A program made the position numbers and the translations under genes. Below, in pieces: positions 12,525 to 23,483 of a DNA stretch of 64,000 nt; the stretch's first letter is position 1; each line of letters opens with the position of its first letter. The stretch is taken from positions 76,766,688-76,830,687 of the forward strand of contig NC_056000.1 of assembly GCF_018446385.1 (NCBI RefSeq), written 5' to 3'. A model generated the notes under the pieces. That model did not search any database. It was not told where the DNA came from and saw nothing but the letters and a program-made list of their open reading frames with translations. Origin of the DNA: Zingiber officinale. Lineage: Eukaryota > Streptophyta > Magnoliopsida > Zingiberales > Zingiberaceae.

Positions 12525-13068
12525 GGAGTTCTCCTAGGGAATATCGAAAAGAAGAGTATCTTTTTGGGTGAAGCGCTTAAAACCGTTTGATCGTCGAAGA
12601 ACATACCCTTATGAGGAAGCGTGTACAAAAAGGAGTGTCGTCGGCGGCATCATTCTGCATAAGCAATAAAGGAAGAGGACAGGTGTCGACCTCCTAGGAG
12701 CCGTATTAATGATGGACGTGATAAGATAATCATGATATGAAGCAAAAGTACGGGAACACTTACCACACGCCTTTCTGGGGAACCGTGGAAGAAAAGTAGC
12801 GGGAAAGAAATTCAAATACAGCAAGGCTAAGGCTGAGTAAGACATTAATATGGTTATCTTCACGGCACCACTAATAATATATTTCTTAATCACAGACGAA
12901 GTTGGAGCTCTTCGAATGATTCCTGGTCGGTGGTTCGACCCCCGGGCTGGCAACGTATATACTGAGCGAGAGGTCGACCCCCCAGGTCAGCAGTATACAT
13001 CCCGAGCAAGAGATCGAGCCCCTGGTTGACAACATTCAACTGGGTCGAAAGTTTATTCCTCACGTTTG

Positions 13069-13069
<1 letters not shown>
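12525..13069. other. Non-coding 3' spacer of the Tat element
   Basis: No convincing gene. Short degenerate repeats of a gaccccc/gagcgaga type occur near 12930-13030. Confidence 0.4.

Positions 13070-13126
<57 letters not shown>
13070..13126. repeat. AT dinucleotide microsatellite
   Basis: About 28 uninterrupted AT units lie immediately before the 77-bp tandem array. Confidence 0.97.
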
Positions 13127-13129
<3 letters not shown>

Positions 13130-13148
13130 TCGAGATGTGCTTTGCAGG

Positions 13149-13908
13149 TCGGCTGTTCCAGACTCTTGCCCTAGTGCAAGTTATAAGTGAGCTCTGCTCT
13201 CACGCCCAACGACCGAGCTGCTCGGTCGGCTGTTCCAGACTCTTGCCCCAGTGCGAGTTATAAGTGAGCTCTGCTCTCACGCCCAACAACCGAGCTGCTC
13301 GGTCGGCTGTTCCAGACTCTCGCCCCTGTGCGAGTTATAAGTGAGCTCTTCTCTCATGCCCAACGACCGAGCTGCTCGGTCGGCTGTTCCAGACTCTTGC
13401 CCTAGTGCAAGTTATAAGTGAGCTCTGCTCTCACGCCCAACGACCGAGCTGCTCGGTCGGCTGTTCCAGACTCCCGCTCCAGTGCGAGTTATAAGTGAGC
13501 TCTGCTCTCACGCCCAACGACCGAGCTGCTCGGTCAGCTATTCCAGACTCTTGCCCTAGTGCAAGTTATAAGTGAGCTCTGCTCTCACGCCCAACGACCG
13601 AGCTGCTCGGTCGGCTGTTCCAGACTCTTGCCCTAGTGCAAGTTATAAGTAAGCTCTGCTCTCACGCCCAACGATCGAGCTGCTCGGTCAGCTGTTCCAG
13701 ACTCTTGCCCCAGTGCAAGTTATAAGTGAGCTCTGCTCTCACGCCCAATGATCGAGCTGCTCGGTCGGCTGTCCCAGACTCTTGCCCCAGTGCAAGTTAT
13801 AAGTGAGCTCTGCTCTCACGCCCAATGACTGAGCTGCTCGATCAGTTGTTCCAGACTCTCGCCCCAGTGCGAGTTATAAGTGAGCTCTGCTCTCACACCC
13901 AACGACTT
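13149..13908. repeat. 77-bp tandem array, about 10 units
   Basis: The marker ctgttccagactc recurs with a 77-bp period (for example 13152 and 13229). Each unit holds two inverted repeats: CGACCGAGC/GCTCGGTCG around one base, and a five-base stem CTTGC/GCAAG that is CTCGC/GCGAG in some units. The array lies between the antisense genes and the 3' LTR, a hypervariable place known in Tat/Ogre elements to seed satellite DNA. Confidence 0.95.
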
Positions 13909-14339
13909 TACCGGTCGACTCAACAAGTGTCTTGATCGGGGGCTTCCACATGTATACGAGGCAATATACAACGCGACCTATTCTTATACATCGCTGCTTG
14001 CTACTATGTTGGTGCAGGGTATGCTACTATGTTGGTGCAGGGTAAGGATAAAATGAGGTACGCAAGTTGTTTTGCTATTTTTTGCTAGGGATGTTAAAAA
14101 GTATGCAGGTGTTTTAATGATAAAGACGTACACGAGAATTAAGGAAAGTAGCCACAGAACAAAAACGGAAACAGTAACAGAAAGTGAGCTCGGCTACTTT
14201 CCAGGATGGCTGGATATCATATAGGAAGTAGGAGGGGTCAGTAAAGGAGTTAAGAGCCAGATCAGGCAGGACTTCAGAACCCTGGGGTCTAGTCAGTCGG
14301 ACTAGAGCCTCCTTCGACTAGACTTGAGGGGGAGGCTTA
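13909..14339 (+). other. 3' untranslated spacer with polypurine tract
   Basis: A 23-base direct duplication (tgctactatgttggtgcagg type) lies near 14001-14043. The purine-rich tract gagggggagg at about 14325-14335 precedes the LTR and is the probable plus-strand primer. Nothing coding is visible. Confidence 0.65.
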
Positions 14340-14397
14340 TGATACGGTGCGTTTTTTATGGGGTTGATAGGATGATGTGGCTGAAAGTCAAGACCAC

Positions 14398-14660
14398 AGG
14401 AGGGTCAGGAATCAAGCTGACTTGTAAGGCAGGAAGGTCAGAAGTCAAGTCAGCGTGGCTGGTCAACAGGCCAGCTGACAAGGAAGTCAGCAAGGTCAAA
14501 AATCAAGCCATCGTGGCTGGTCAACAGTCTAGCTGACAGGGAAGTCAAAAAGGTCAGAAGTCAGGCCTACGTGGTCGGTCAATAGTCCAGCTGACGAGGA
14601 GATCAAGAAGGTCAAAAATTAAACCAACATGGCTGGTCAACTGTCGGGCTGATAGGAACA
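14398..14660. repeat. 58-bp tandem repeat in the LTR, about 4 units
   Basis: The marker gtggctggtcaaca recurs at about 14455, 14513, 14571 and 14629, a 58-bp period with moderate divergence. Confidence 0.85.
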
Positions 14661-14799
14661 GCGGGGAGGCCAAAAGTCCAGCCTACAGGGCTTAAGTTAA
14701 AAGAGAGAAATTATAAAACCTAGCCCTGATAGTAAGTAGTAAATGGGTTCATGGGCCAAGTACAGCTAAAGATGGAGACTACCGGCAGGTCTGCTTACA

Positions 14800-15440
14800 G
14801 ACCCAACGTGCAAGTCGGAACGCTCATGCCATGGATAAAAGAAGACATGTGTGGGTCAGGGAACCGACCCAGCGTGCAGATTGGGACATTCATACCATGG
14901 ATAACAGCGGATATATGCAGGTCAGGGAACCGACCCAGCGTGCAGGTCGGGACGTTCATACCATGGATAACAGCGGACAGATGCAGGTCAGGGAACCGAC
15001 CCAGCGTGCAGGTCAGGACGTTCATACCATGGATAACAGCAGACAGATGCAGGTCAGGGAACCGACCCAGCGTGCAAGTTGGGACGTTCATACCATGAAT
15101 AAGAGCGGACAGATGCAGGTCAGGGAACCGACCCAGCATGCAGGTTGGGACATTCATACCATGGATAACAGCGGATAGATGCAGGTCAGGGAATCGACCC
15201 AGCGTGCAGGTCGAGACGTTCATACCATGGATAACATCGGACAGATGCAGGTCATGGAACCGACCCAGCGTGCAGGTCGGGACATTCATACCATGGATAA
15301 CAATATGCCGGTCAGGAATTAGACCCAACGTGCAGGTCGGAGCGTACATGCCTTGGATAGCAATAAGCAGATGCGGGTCGGGAATTGGACCCAACCTGCA
15401 GGTCGGAACATACAGGCCTTGGATACCAATAAACAGAGGC
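14800..15440. repeat. 66-bp tandem repeat in the LTR, about 10 units
   Basis: The unit contains gaaccgacccagcgtgcag and ccatggataacag. The gcaggtcaggg marker recurs every 66 bp (14983, 15049). The last two or three units are more diverged, and the same units open the window at 1-165. Confidence 0.93.
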
Positions 15441-16159
15441 GAGTCAGGAATCAGCAGGTCGTTGGGATGTACATGCTTCGAATGATGCAGACGAAGGTGG
15501 GCCAGGAGGCCAGACACTACATGATAAATAGGCCTGCAAGGAATCGTAACCACTTGTCAGAGAGAAATCATCACGTGTCAGGGAATATTCTAACGGTGGG
15601 AGGCTCATACTCTTCTTGGTTGCTCCGCCAGCCTATGAGAGAAAGCCACGTGTCGACCACCGCCAGACAGAGCCTGACATCCGACATTCCTTGACATTCG
15701 CCAGGTTCCAGAAGCCTCAGTTGCAGTATAAAAAGGGATGCTTTGTCCCTTACGCAGGTACGTGCACTCGTCATTTCTTACCAGTCTTTTACTTTTCGTG
15801 CTTTCTCTGTGATTTCTGGGGGAAAAGTACCTGACTTGAACATCAGAGGGTCTGACCCGGGGACTTTTTTCCTGGTTTCTGGTCTCTAACGACCGTGGGA
15901 CTCGTCTGAGTGTGTACAGATCAATATTGTCATTATCCTGATCATTTCTCTCCGGAGAACCGCCCGTGTGAACCTGTCCAAGGGGTATCCCACTGATTCA
16001 GCATCTCAATGACTCTCCGTCAACTTTTAGCACAATAAGGCCCGCCTTCATCCGACTCAGCTTCCGGACGGGATCAGTGGTCATCATGAATTATCAGAGG
16101 TTGGGGCCAAATAAGGAGGATGTAGTACTTGACTTTAAGTCGTCAAATTACATTGTACG

Positions 16160-16590
16160 ATCGGGTTGCCATGTATGGTTGAACTGCCTTTTAAGTCGAT
16201 CAGTCTTGTATGATCGAGTTGCCTTGTAAGGTCGAGCTGTCTTGTATGATCGCGCTGCCTTATAAGGCCAAACTGTCTTGTAAGGTAAAGTTGCCTTATA
16301 TGGCCAAACTACCTTATATGGTCGAACTACCTTATATGATTGAGCTGCCTTATAAGCCCGAGTTACCTTTAAGGTTAAACTTTCTTGTATAGTCGAGTTG
16401 CATTATAAGGCCAAACTGCCTTGTAAGGCAAAGTTACCTTGTATGACTAAACTGTCTTATATAGTCGAACTACCTTATATGATTGAGCTGCCTTGTAAGC
16501 TTGAGCTACCTTTTATGACTCAACTGCCTTGTAAGGCCAAGTTGTCTTGTAAGGCTAAGTTACCTTTTATGACTAAGCTACATAGTTGGG
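16160..16590. repeat. 18-bp minisatellite
   Basis: Degenerate units of the type cttgtatgatcgagttgc are repeated about 20 times, giving an apparent six-residue peptide period. It lies just outside the 3' LTR in host flank, or in an older unrecognised element. The short open frames here are a product of the period. Confidence 0.88.
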
Positions 16591-17134
16591 CACTATAGAT
16601 TCCCGAGTATTATAGCATTATGAGCATAGAAATTTTCTCGAACACTATAATATTACAGGCATAGTGAGATCCTTAGAGGATGTCAGAGAGTGTTGGCATG
16701 GAGAAGAGTGCTACGACCTGATCGGGTTCACCCGAGTTGCATCAGTTAAGTATGTCAAATTGTTAATATTGTTAGCCAGTCAGTAGATTCGAAGATCAAG
16801 TCGTCCCTGTTGTAGCATTATCCCTGAGGCTATGATACAATAATAAGAGGTGTAAATGATTTCTTAGAAAACGAAGATTCAAATATCAATCAACACATAT
16901 TAGGAGTTTGAAAATTTTACCACGTCAGGTCATCCACCAGACAATTTATATTTTTTAATTGATCTTAATGATTGGTAAGGAACTTCGTAGAATCGAATAG
17001 ATTATTTCTAAAATTAGTTGGAGCTTAAGCTGGACGACTGATTAAAAATAAATAAATATGTCGTCCTTGTTTAATTATTTAAAGGGTCATGTGAATTGAT
17101 ACACAAAGGCAGGGAAAAGGATACCAAGAGAACA
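16591..17134 (+). promoter_or_regulatory. Upstream flank of the acyltransferase gene
   Basis: This is AT-rich, non-repetitive sequence. A TATA-like attatttaaag lies at about 17077-17087, roughly 50 bp before the ATG. No other gene, repeat or clear motif is seen. Confidence 0.45.
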
Positions 17135-18020
17135 ATGGCATCCACTTCCCCGTTGCTCCGCCACATCTCCGCCACCACCATCAAGCCTCCGTCGCATCCT
17201 CGCACCCGCCTTCACCTCGGGCAGTGGGACTTCTCCATGCTCACCGCACAATACATTCAAAAGGGCCTCCTCTTCCGCAAGCCCCGCCACCTCACTATTG
17301 CTGACCTCATCGACGGACTCAAGACCTCCCTCTCCGTCGTCCTGCTCCACTTCTACCCTCTAGCTGGCCGCTTCCTCTCTGAGCCAGCTCTCGACGAGCA
17401 GGGCAACCCCACGGGCCTCTTCGTGTCGGTCGACTGTGCCTGCCAAGGTGCGGAGTTTGTTCACGCCGTCAACGAGGGTGTGACGGTCGCCAACGTGCTC
17501 GCCCTTAACGGCGACGTGCCATCCTACGTCAAGGCGTTTTTACCCCTTGACGGAGCCATCAACTACGACGCTGTAGAAGTGCCTCTTCTGGCGGTGCAGG
17601 TGACGGAGCTGGACGACGGCGTCTTTCTCGGGTGTTGCTTCAATCACATAGTCGGCGACGACACTTCGTACTGGCAATTCTTCAACGCATGGGCGGAGAT
17701 CGCACGGTCGGGAGAAGGAGAGGAAGCCAAGCTCGCTCGTCCTCCAGTCCATGACCGATGGTTCGTTAACGGCTCCGTCCAGCCACCAATTAAACTCCCT
17801 TTCGTGAGGTTGGAGGAGTTCATCGAGCAATTCAAGCCACCAATTTACCGCGAGCGAATCTTCCACCTGACGGCCGACTCCATCACTCGATTGAAGGCGC
17901 ATGCTAATAAAGAAAGCGGATTGGCCTCCATGATCTCCTCCTTCCAATCCGTCTCCGGGATGCTGTGGCAATGCATCACACGCACCCGCGGCCTCCCTTC
18001 GGGAACTCCATCTACCCCAT
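17135..18020 (+). pseudogene. BAHD (HXXXD-type) acyltransferase, 5' half, interrupted by a retrotransposon
   Basis: BAHD enzymes move acyl groups from CoA thioesters to alcohols or amines in the cytosol. ATG 17135 has a good context (aacaATGGc), and about 296 residues follow without intron or stop. The N-terminal WDFSMLTAQYIQKGLLF, the HFYPLAGR block and CFNHIVGD (catalytic His171 and Asp175) fit the family, close to the Arabidopsis At3g50280-like group by recollection. The residue after the motif Asp is Asp instead of the usual Gly. The DFGWG motif and C-terminal half are missing because an LTR begins at 18021. Third-position GC is high, unlike the surrounding elements. Confidence 0.9.
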
Positions 18021-19072
18021 TGATATGGTGCATAGTGGTAGGGTCCAATCGTCGGGAGTCAAGGAGACGTGACAGTCAAAAGTCAAGGAGACGTGCATGG
18101 CAGTTAGAAGTCAAAGAGACGTGACAATCAAAAGTCAAGGAGAACGTGGCAGTCAACAGTCAGGAGGACGTGACAGCCAACAGTCAGGAGAACGAGACAG
18201 TCAACAGCTAGGGAAAGAAGAGGTGGGACCGCTTGGTATCATCAAACGCATGATGACTAGTCGGGTGCTTACATATCAGGATCCCAGATCTGAATCAGGA
18301 TGTGCAATTGGGGTGATGCTTGACCTGCTCCGACTGGTCGAATTTTCACAGCTCGATTATAGTTAGGTCTGGTTCTCTCAGTAGGCCAACTCTTGGTCAG
18401 CTCTTGAGTGATATCACCTCAGCTCTCCTTGCCCCTCAAGACTTAGGCCAGGTGTTACACCTGACAGATTATCCCGAGCTGCCCTAGTCATATCCGGGTG
18501 AGACAGAAGGCGCTACACGACAACAAGGTCTGGGAATCGTAACCGCCTATCAGAGAATAACTGTTGTATGCCAAGGAATATTCCAATGGTCTGCAGTTAT
18601 CTATGAATGGAACCTTCTTCCAGTCCACAAAAGGGTGTTATGCGTCCTCCATCACTAGACAAGTCCTGACACCCGACATTCCCTGACATCAGTCAGGCTC
18701 CAGAGGTACATACTGTCAGATAAAAAGGGAGGTCCTCTCCCTTGAGTAGGTACGCTCTCTCACACATTCATACTTGTCTTCTACTTTTTTTTCTCCTTCG
18801 TACACTGTTCTTCTGGGGGAAAAGTACTTGACTTAAGCGTCAGAATGCCTGCTCCTGGGACTTTTCCCTTAGTTTCTGGCCTCTAACATTCCGTGTGTTT
18901 GTCTAAGTGCGCACAGAGTTCAAGTACCGCCGGTTTAATTATCGCCATTCATCAGCGCCACGTGGGGGTCCGTTCTCGGGGCACATATGATAAGGGTGTC
19001 ATAGTCGCCTCTCCATCAACACTAGCGACAGCTTATCCAGCCTTCGTCTAACTCAGATTCTGAACAGGATCA
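18021..19072 (+). repeat. 5' LTR of the second Tat element
   Basis: It begins TGATATGG and ends aggatca, four bases before a primer-binding site TGACGTCGTCTGTGG (19076). At 1052 bp it is shorter than in the first element because the tandem region differs. Degenerate repeats of a gtcaaggagacgtgacag type, about 24-27 bp each, fill 18050-18215. The TATA box is reduced to GATAAAAAGG near 18719. Confidence 0.82.
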
Positions 19073-19121
19073 ATTTGACGTCGTCTGTGGAAACCTCTTT
19101 CGCCTGTTCTGGAGCGTGAAG

Positions 19122-20560
19122 ATGGAGGAGACCAGAAGAATAAACATGACCATGACGGCAGGGTTGTACAAACTGTTCAAGGAGGCCAAGAGGCAGTGGC
19201 TTCTGAAAAATAGACCGCTACTTCACGACCATACAAGATGCCTATAATTTCCAAGGACCCTACTCATGTCTCGGATAGAGGATCTAAGAGAAAACAACCC
19301 GAGAAATTTCTTCCAGCCTTCTATAAGGAACCTAGCCTGGACTATTACCACAAGGGTATGGACTGTTATAATAAGAAAGAGAAACCGCAGGCCTCCATGG
19401 TCGAAAGCTCCCCACCCAAGGACTCAAAGAAAGGAAAAGCCATAGTCCTCAGGGAGGAGCCCGGGGGGAGCCTGAGGAGCAAGTTTCCTTCTCTCTAAGG
19501 GTACTCGAGGAGAAGCTACCGAAGGGGTACAAGCCCCTAGCTATTGGAGAGAATGATGGTAGCAAGGATTCGGAGGATCATCTCCGAAAGTTTCAGAACG
19601 CTGCGCTATTGCACCAATACAGCGACGCCATCAAGTGTCGAGTGTTCTTGAACACTTTGTCCAGCTCAGCATAAAAAATGGTTCGATGGATTGCCAAATG
19701 GGTCCATCACCTGCTTCCATGACTTTAAGACTGTTTTCCTGCGCTATTTCCCCAGCAGCAAGAAGTACCAGAAGATAGACCACTGTCTCTTCGCCCTCAA
19801 GCAAGGGTCTGCTGAGCCCTTGAAAAGCTATATCAAACGCTTTAACCAGGTAACCCAAGACGTCCCATCCGCTACATCTGAAATATTGATGAGCGCCTTC
19901 TCCCATGGGTTGGTAGAAGGGGAGTTGTTCTGAGTCCTCATCCAAGAGCCTGTGAAGAACTTCGATGCAATGCTAGGGAAGGTCGTTAGTTATATCAACG
20001 TAATGGCTCGGCGGAAAGCGGAAAAAGCGCCTACTCCCGCCAATAAATCGGAGAAGAGGCCATCCCAACCACCAGCTTAGCCTCTTCCACGCGCCCGAGA
20101 TGCCCGACCACAATTCCCTCCCGGTCAGGATTCCAGGTCGGCCCAACGTGTGGCAGCTGTCTAAACCCCAAGGCCCGATCAGTGGGGGCCTCACTATTGC
20201 ACTTACCACAAGTCCTACACTCATGCCACTGGGTATTGTTTCCAGCTCTCCTGTGATTCATGGCGTTCTTCTGAACTGGGATTGACTCCACCTGAGATTG
20301 CGCCCAAATTTCAGAGGTTGATGGTTGGCCAGCAGGCCGCGACAGGTCAATCAAGTAAGCCTCCACTCGACAACGCAGGTCCAGGAAGCGAGCAGCCAGG
20401 CCACAGCAAGGAGCCAGGGGAATCCCTGGAGGATGAGAATAGGGGAAATGTAGCTATCCGAGAGATCGACATGATCTCCGAGGGACCCACAGATGGAGAT
20501 GCCGCTAGAGCTCGGAAATCTCATGAGCGTCGCCTGGAAATACACACTGTAGGATGCAGT
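19122..20560 (+). pseudogene. Gag of the second Tat element (broken)
   Basis: ATG 19122 opens a frame matching the first Tat Gag. Frameshifts occur between 19180 and 19240, near 19460 and near 19670, with stops including TGA 19931-19933. The capsid core includes LFALKQG and a FSHGL block at about 19900. It is more decayed than the first element. Confidence 0.83.
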
Positions 20561-20838
20561 TGAAAGTAAGCTGCTGGGCCCGTAATCAATTTTGGGCCGC
20601 AAGAACTGGAGGGGTTGGAGCTCACTCACGATGATGCCCTAATAATCAAAGTCGTCATAGCCAACAGTCGCATGGCCAGGGTTTTCATGGATACCAGAAG
20701 CTCTGTCAACGTGCTATTCAAGAGCACATTTGAGGGCATGCAAATCGATGTCAGTGAGCTCTAACTCGTAGCCACTTCATTATACGGCTTCATCGACAAT
20801 GAAGTAAGACCCATGGGCCAAATCAAGCTAGTCATATC
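20561..20838 (+). pseudogene. Protease of the second Tat element, 5' part
   Basis: This aligns with the protease of the first Tat element up to QIKLVIS, where an insertion begins. The catalytic triplet reads Asp-Thr-Arg (20690-20698) instead of Asp-Thr-Gly, so the enzyme would be dead. The rest of the domain resumes at 23842. Confidence 0.83.
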
Positions 20839-21165
20839 TGTTGGAACCCCAAGGTTGTTTTGGTGTGATCAACAAGTTAAGTTAGGTCCTGCGTTGTTTT
20901 AACCTTGTGTCTAAGTGTGCAGGAGCTTAGGAGCACAGGTATTCGAGCGGAAGACGCAGCTAGTGAGAAGGATGGCACGCGGTGCGTCCGAGGGACGAGG
21001 CACTGCGGAACAGTACCCCGGTGACGAGAAGGAAGCGTGTGGTGGTTCCGAGGGATGAAAGCCGGAGCGGAAGATTGCTCGGGGAGCAAGAGACGCAGCT
21101 AGCGAGAAGGTCGACACGCGGTGCGACCGAGGGATGTTGGGACTAGCCGGCCCAATGGTCCTACA
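20839..21165 (+). repeat. 5' LTR of the non-autonomous element, internally deleted
   Basis: The first 295 bp and last 25 bp match the 3' LTR. About 750 bp between them, including the palindrome array and TATA box, are missing. A 5' LTR without its core promoter should not drive transcription. Confidence 0.85.
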
Positions 21166-21221
21166 AGTGGTATCAGAGCTGAGATGCCTCAGAAGGACTA
21201 ACCACTGTCTGAAGCAACAAA

Positions 21222-22283
21222 ATGATGGCCGGAGCTAGCGAATATCCACCAGCATTCGAGGGGAAGTTTTCTTCATGGAAGAAACAAATGGAGGTATACC
21301 TTAACTCAGACCTTGGTATTTCTTTAATTTTAAGATCTGGTTATGAAGAACCAAAGAAGACGAATGGAGAAAGACTCGATCTACGTCTCTGGAACAAAAA
21401 GCAACGTAACGAATCGATGGCAAACGGACGGGCAGAGTTTCACATTTTAACCGCAATACCAAACGAAGACTTTGATAGAGTTGGCGAATAGAACAGCGCA
21501 AAAGAACTTTGGGAAAAGTTCTTAAAACTCTATGAAGAACCGATTGAAGCTGTCCCCTCAATAGACATCGAGCCATCATCAGAAGAATCTGAGACGGAAG
21601 AAATTACCGAGACAGCCCCAACAGCCGAAGTACATCCCGAGATCGATGAAGGGGGAGAATCTTCGAAAGAAATTAATTCAACAGGGGGAGAACCAACAGC
21701 CAACAAGGTAAGTAAGGTATGGTCTCTACCCTCTAAACAACTGATTAATTCAATAGAAAAATTGCCTGAAGATTTTTGCGATTTAAAAATTGAATTACCG
21801 AAAAAGTTTTTTGAATTAGAAAATCAATTGTCGAATTTTTCTTGCAAATTAGAAATATTATCAAAAGAAATTTGCAAATTAAAAAATATTTTGACAAAAG
21901 AATTATGCAAATTAGAAGAATTTTTCGAATTACAAATTACTCTCTCAAAAGAATTTTGCGATTTAGAAATTGAGTCACCGAAAAGGTGTTTCAGATTAAG
22001 AAATCTATTGTTAATAGATTCTTGTAAGTTAGAATTTTTGTTGTTAAAAAATTCTTGCAAATTACAAAATATTCTTTCAAACGAATTTTGCACATTGCCG
22101 AAAGAATTTTTTATATTGTCGAAAAATTTTATCAAGTTAGAATCTATGCTATTTGAATATTTTTGTGAAGTTGAAATACAAAAAATAATAGAAATTAACA
22201 TGATACAAATTATTGCATGTTTAATATCTGTGGCTTTAAATTTGAAAAAGTGTAATTTGAGAAGTTATGAAAAATTTAAATAG
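21222..22283 (+). pseudogene. Chimeric Gag with an 11-residue repeat domain (one in-frame stop)
   Basis: The frame from ATG 21222 to TAG 22281-22283 is open for 353 codons except for one TAG at 21489-21491 (codon 90). Residues 1-105 match the N-terminal part of the copia Gag at 37942, including the AKELWEK block. An acidic, Ser/Glu/Thr-rich linker covers about 106-175. Then about a dozen 11-residue repeats follow, roughly L-x-K-E-F-C-K-L-E-x-x, with a recurrent Cys at position 6. Eleven-residue periodicity suggests a long coiled coil. There is no zinc knuckle. It may help the particles of related elements, but that is inference. Confidence 0.72.
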
Positions 22284-22762
22284 AAATTTAAAACTTGCTG
22301 ATATAAGTATCAGTATAAAATAAATAAATAAATGCATAGAAATTTTTTTTTTAATGCTATCAATTTTCTTGCATAAATTTTTGGGCTTAGAAAGATTTAT
22401 TTTTGGTGGAAACTTAGAAGTCATTCTTTAACTTAGAAATTTTTTTCTTTAACTTAGAAATTTTTTTCTTTAACAAGGAAATATTTTTTCTCCGAAAAAC
22501 ATTGAAATAGATTTCTATAATTTTTCTAAGTATCAAACCCTTAGATTGTTTTTCTTGAAACCCTATTTTTATTGTGATCAAAAGAGGAGAAGGGAAAGTA
22601 TAAGTCTAGGGGGAGGTAGAAAATTGAAAATTAAAATTTGAAAATTTTGAAATTCAATTTTTTTTCTATCATGTTGCATGTTATTGTAATAAATTGTTTT
22701 TATTCTATGTCTATTTGTAACCCTAGCTTAACTTGGGTTGATCACACAAAAAAGGGGGAGAT
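22284..22762 (+). other. AT-rich 3' tail and polypurine tract of the non-autonomous element
   Basis: Short direct repeats of tttaacttagaaattttt occur near 22428-22490. The tract aaaaaagggggagat ends at the 3' LTR start and closely matches the one before 44499 in the SIRE-type element. Confidence 0.7.
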
Positions 22763-23298
22763 TGTTGGAACCCCAAGGTTGTTTTGGTGTGATCAACAAG
22801 TTAAGTTAGGTCTTGTGTTATTTTAACCTTGTGTCTAAGTGTGCAGGAGCTTAGGAGCACATGTACTCGAGCGGAAGACGCAGCTAGCGAGAAGGACGGC
22901 ATGCGGTGCGTCCGAGGGACGAGACGCTGCGGAAGAGTACCCTGGTGGACAAGAAGGAAGCATGCGGTGGTTACGAGGGACGAAAGCCGGTTCGGAAGAT
23001 TGCTCAGGGAGCAAGAGACGCAGCTAGTGAGAAGGTCGGCACGCGGTGCGACCAAGGGATGAAGACTGCGGATGAGTACGCTGGTGGACGAGAAGGAAAC
23101 ACGTAGCGATTCCGAGGGACGAGAAGCTGGAGCGGAAGGCTGCTCGAGAAGACCGGAAGTTGGATTCGGATGAGCCCTTTTCCAGATGGCAGAGATCACC
23201 CAAGCGAGCAGATCCAGAGGAGAAGAACCGGACCGAGTAGAGACTGAACCATAGAAGAAGTCCCGGACGAAAAAGTCAACAACTATTGACTTTGGGCT

Positions 23299-23393
23299 CC
23301 GGGGCGCCCGGAGCAGTCCGGGGCGCCCGGAGCCCTCCGGGGCGCCCGGAGCCCTCCGGGGTGCCCGGAACCCTCCGGGGCGCCCTGAGCAGT
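23299..23393. repeat. 19-bp array of GGGCGCCC palindromes
   Basis: Five adjacent 19-bp units of the type ccggggcgcccggagccct lie about 100-200 bp upstream of the TATA box. Looser copies follow near 23455-23480. Confidence 0.93.
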
Positions 23394-23483
23394 AAAATTG
23401 ACCAGATCGAGTTTTGACTCGATCTGAACATTGGGGGATAAGTTTTATCCCCCCAGGGCACCCGGAACCCTTCCAGGCACCTC

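Larger units (their letters stand above)
1..16076 (+). mobile_element. Tat-lineage Ty3/gypsy LTR retrotransposon, 5' end cut by the window
   Basis: Bases 1-769 match 15300-16076, so they are the right part of the 5' LTR. The order inside is primer-binding site, gag, protease, reverse transcriptase, RNase H, a second RNase H, integrase, two antisense genes, tandem repeats, polypurine tract and 3' LTR. The second RNase H after the usual one, antisense genes downstream of integrase and a repeat-rich 3' region are known traits of the Tat lineage. The pol frame is broken by stops and one frameshift, so this copy is inactive. The 3' target-site duplication would be gtggt at 16077-16081; its partner is outside the window. 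Confidence 0.93.
14340..16076 (+). repeat. 3' LTR of the first Tat element
   Basis: It starts TGATACGG after the polypurine tract and ends ggatca, like the 5' LTR end; length is 1737 bp. The left part is filled with 58-bp and 66-bp tandem repeats. A TATAAAAA box is at about 15727. Open frames across 14751-15553 on both strands come from the 66-bp period being a multiple of three and are not genes. Confidence 0.9.

Noticed and set aside
13066-13263. A frame starting with a Tyr-Ile repeat
   Set aside because: It is the translation of the AT microsatellite running into the 77-bp array.
13149-13908. Regular repeats that might suggest a CRISPR array
   Set aside because: Units are contiguous with a 77-bp period and no unique spacers, no cas genes are present, and the context is a plant retrotransposon.
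14751-15553. Open frames of 115-252 codons on both strands with a 22-residue repeat
   Set aside because: They follow the 66-bp tandem repeat, whose length is a multiple of three. Openness in several frames at once shows it is an effect of the period.
17540-17971. Minus-strand frames across the acyltransferase
   Set aside because: They are antisense shadows of a GC-rich coding sequence that shows clear BAHD motifs on the plus strand.
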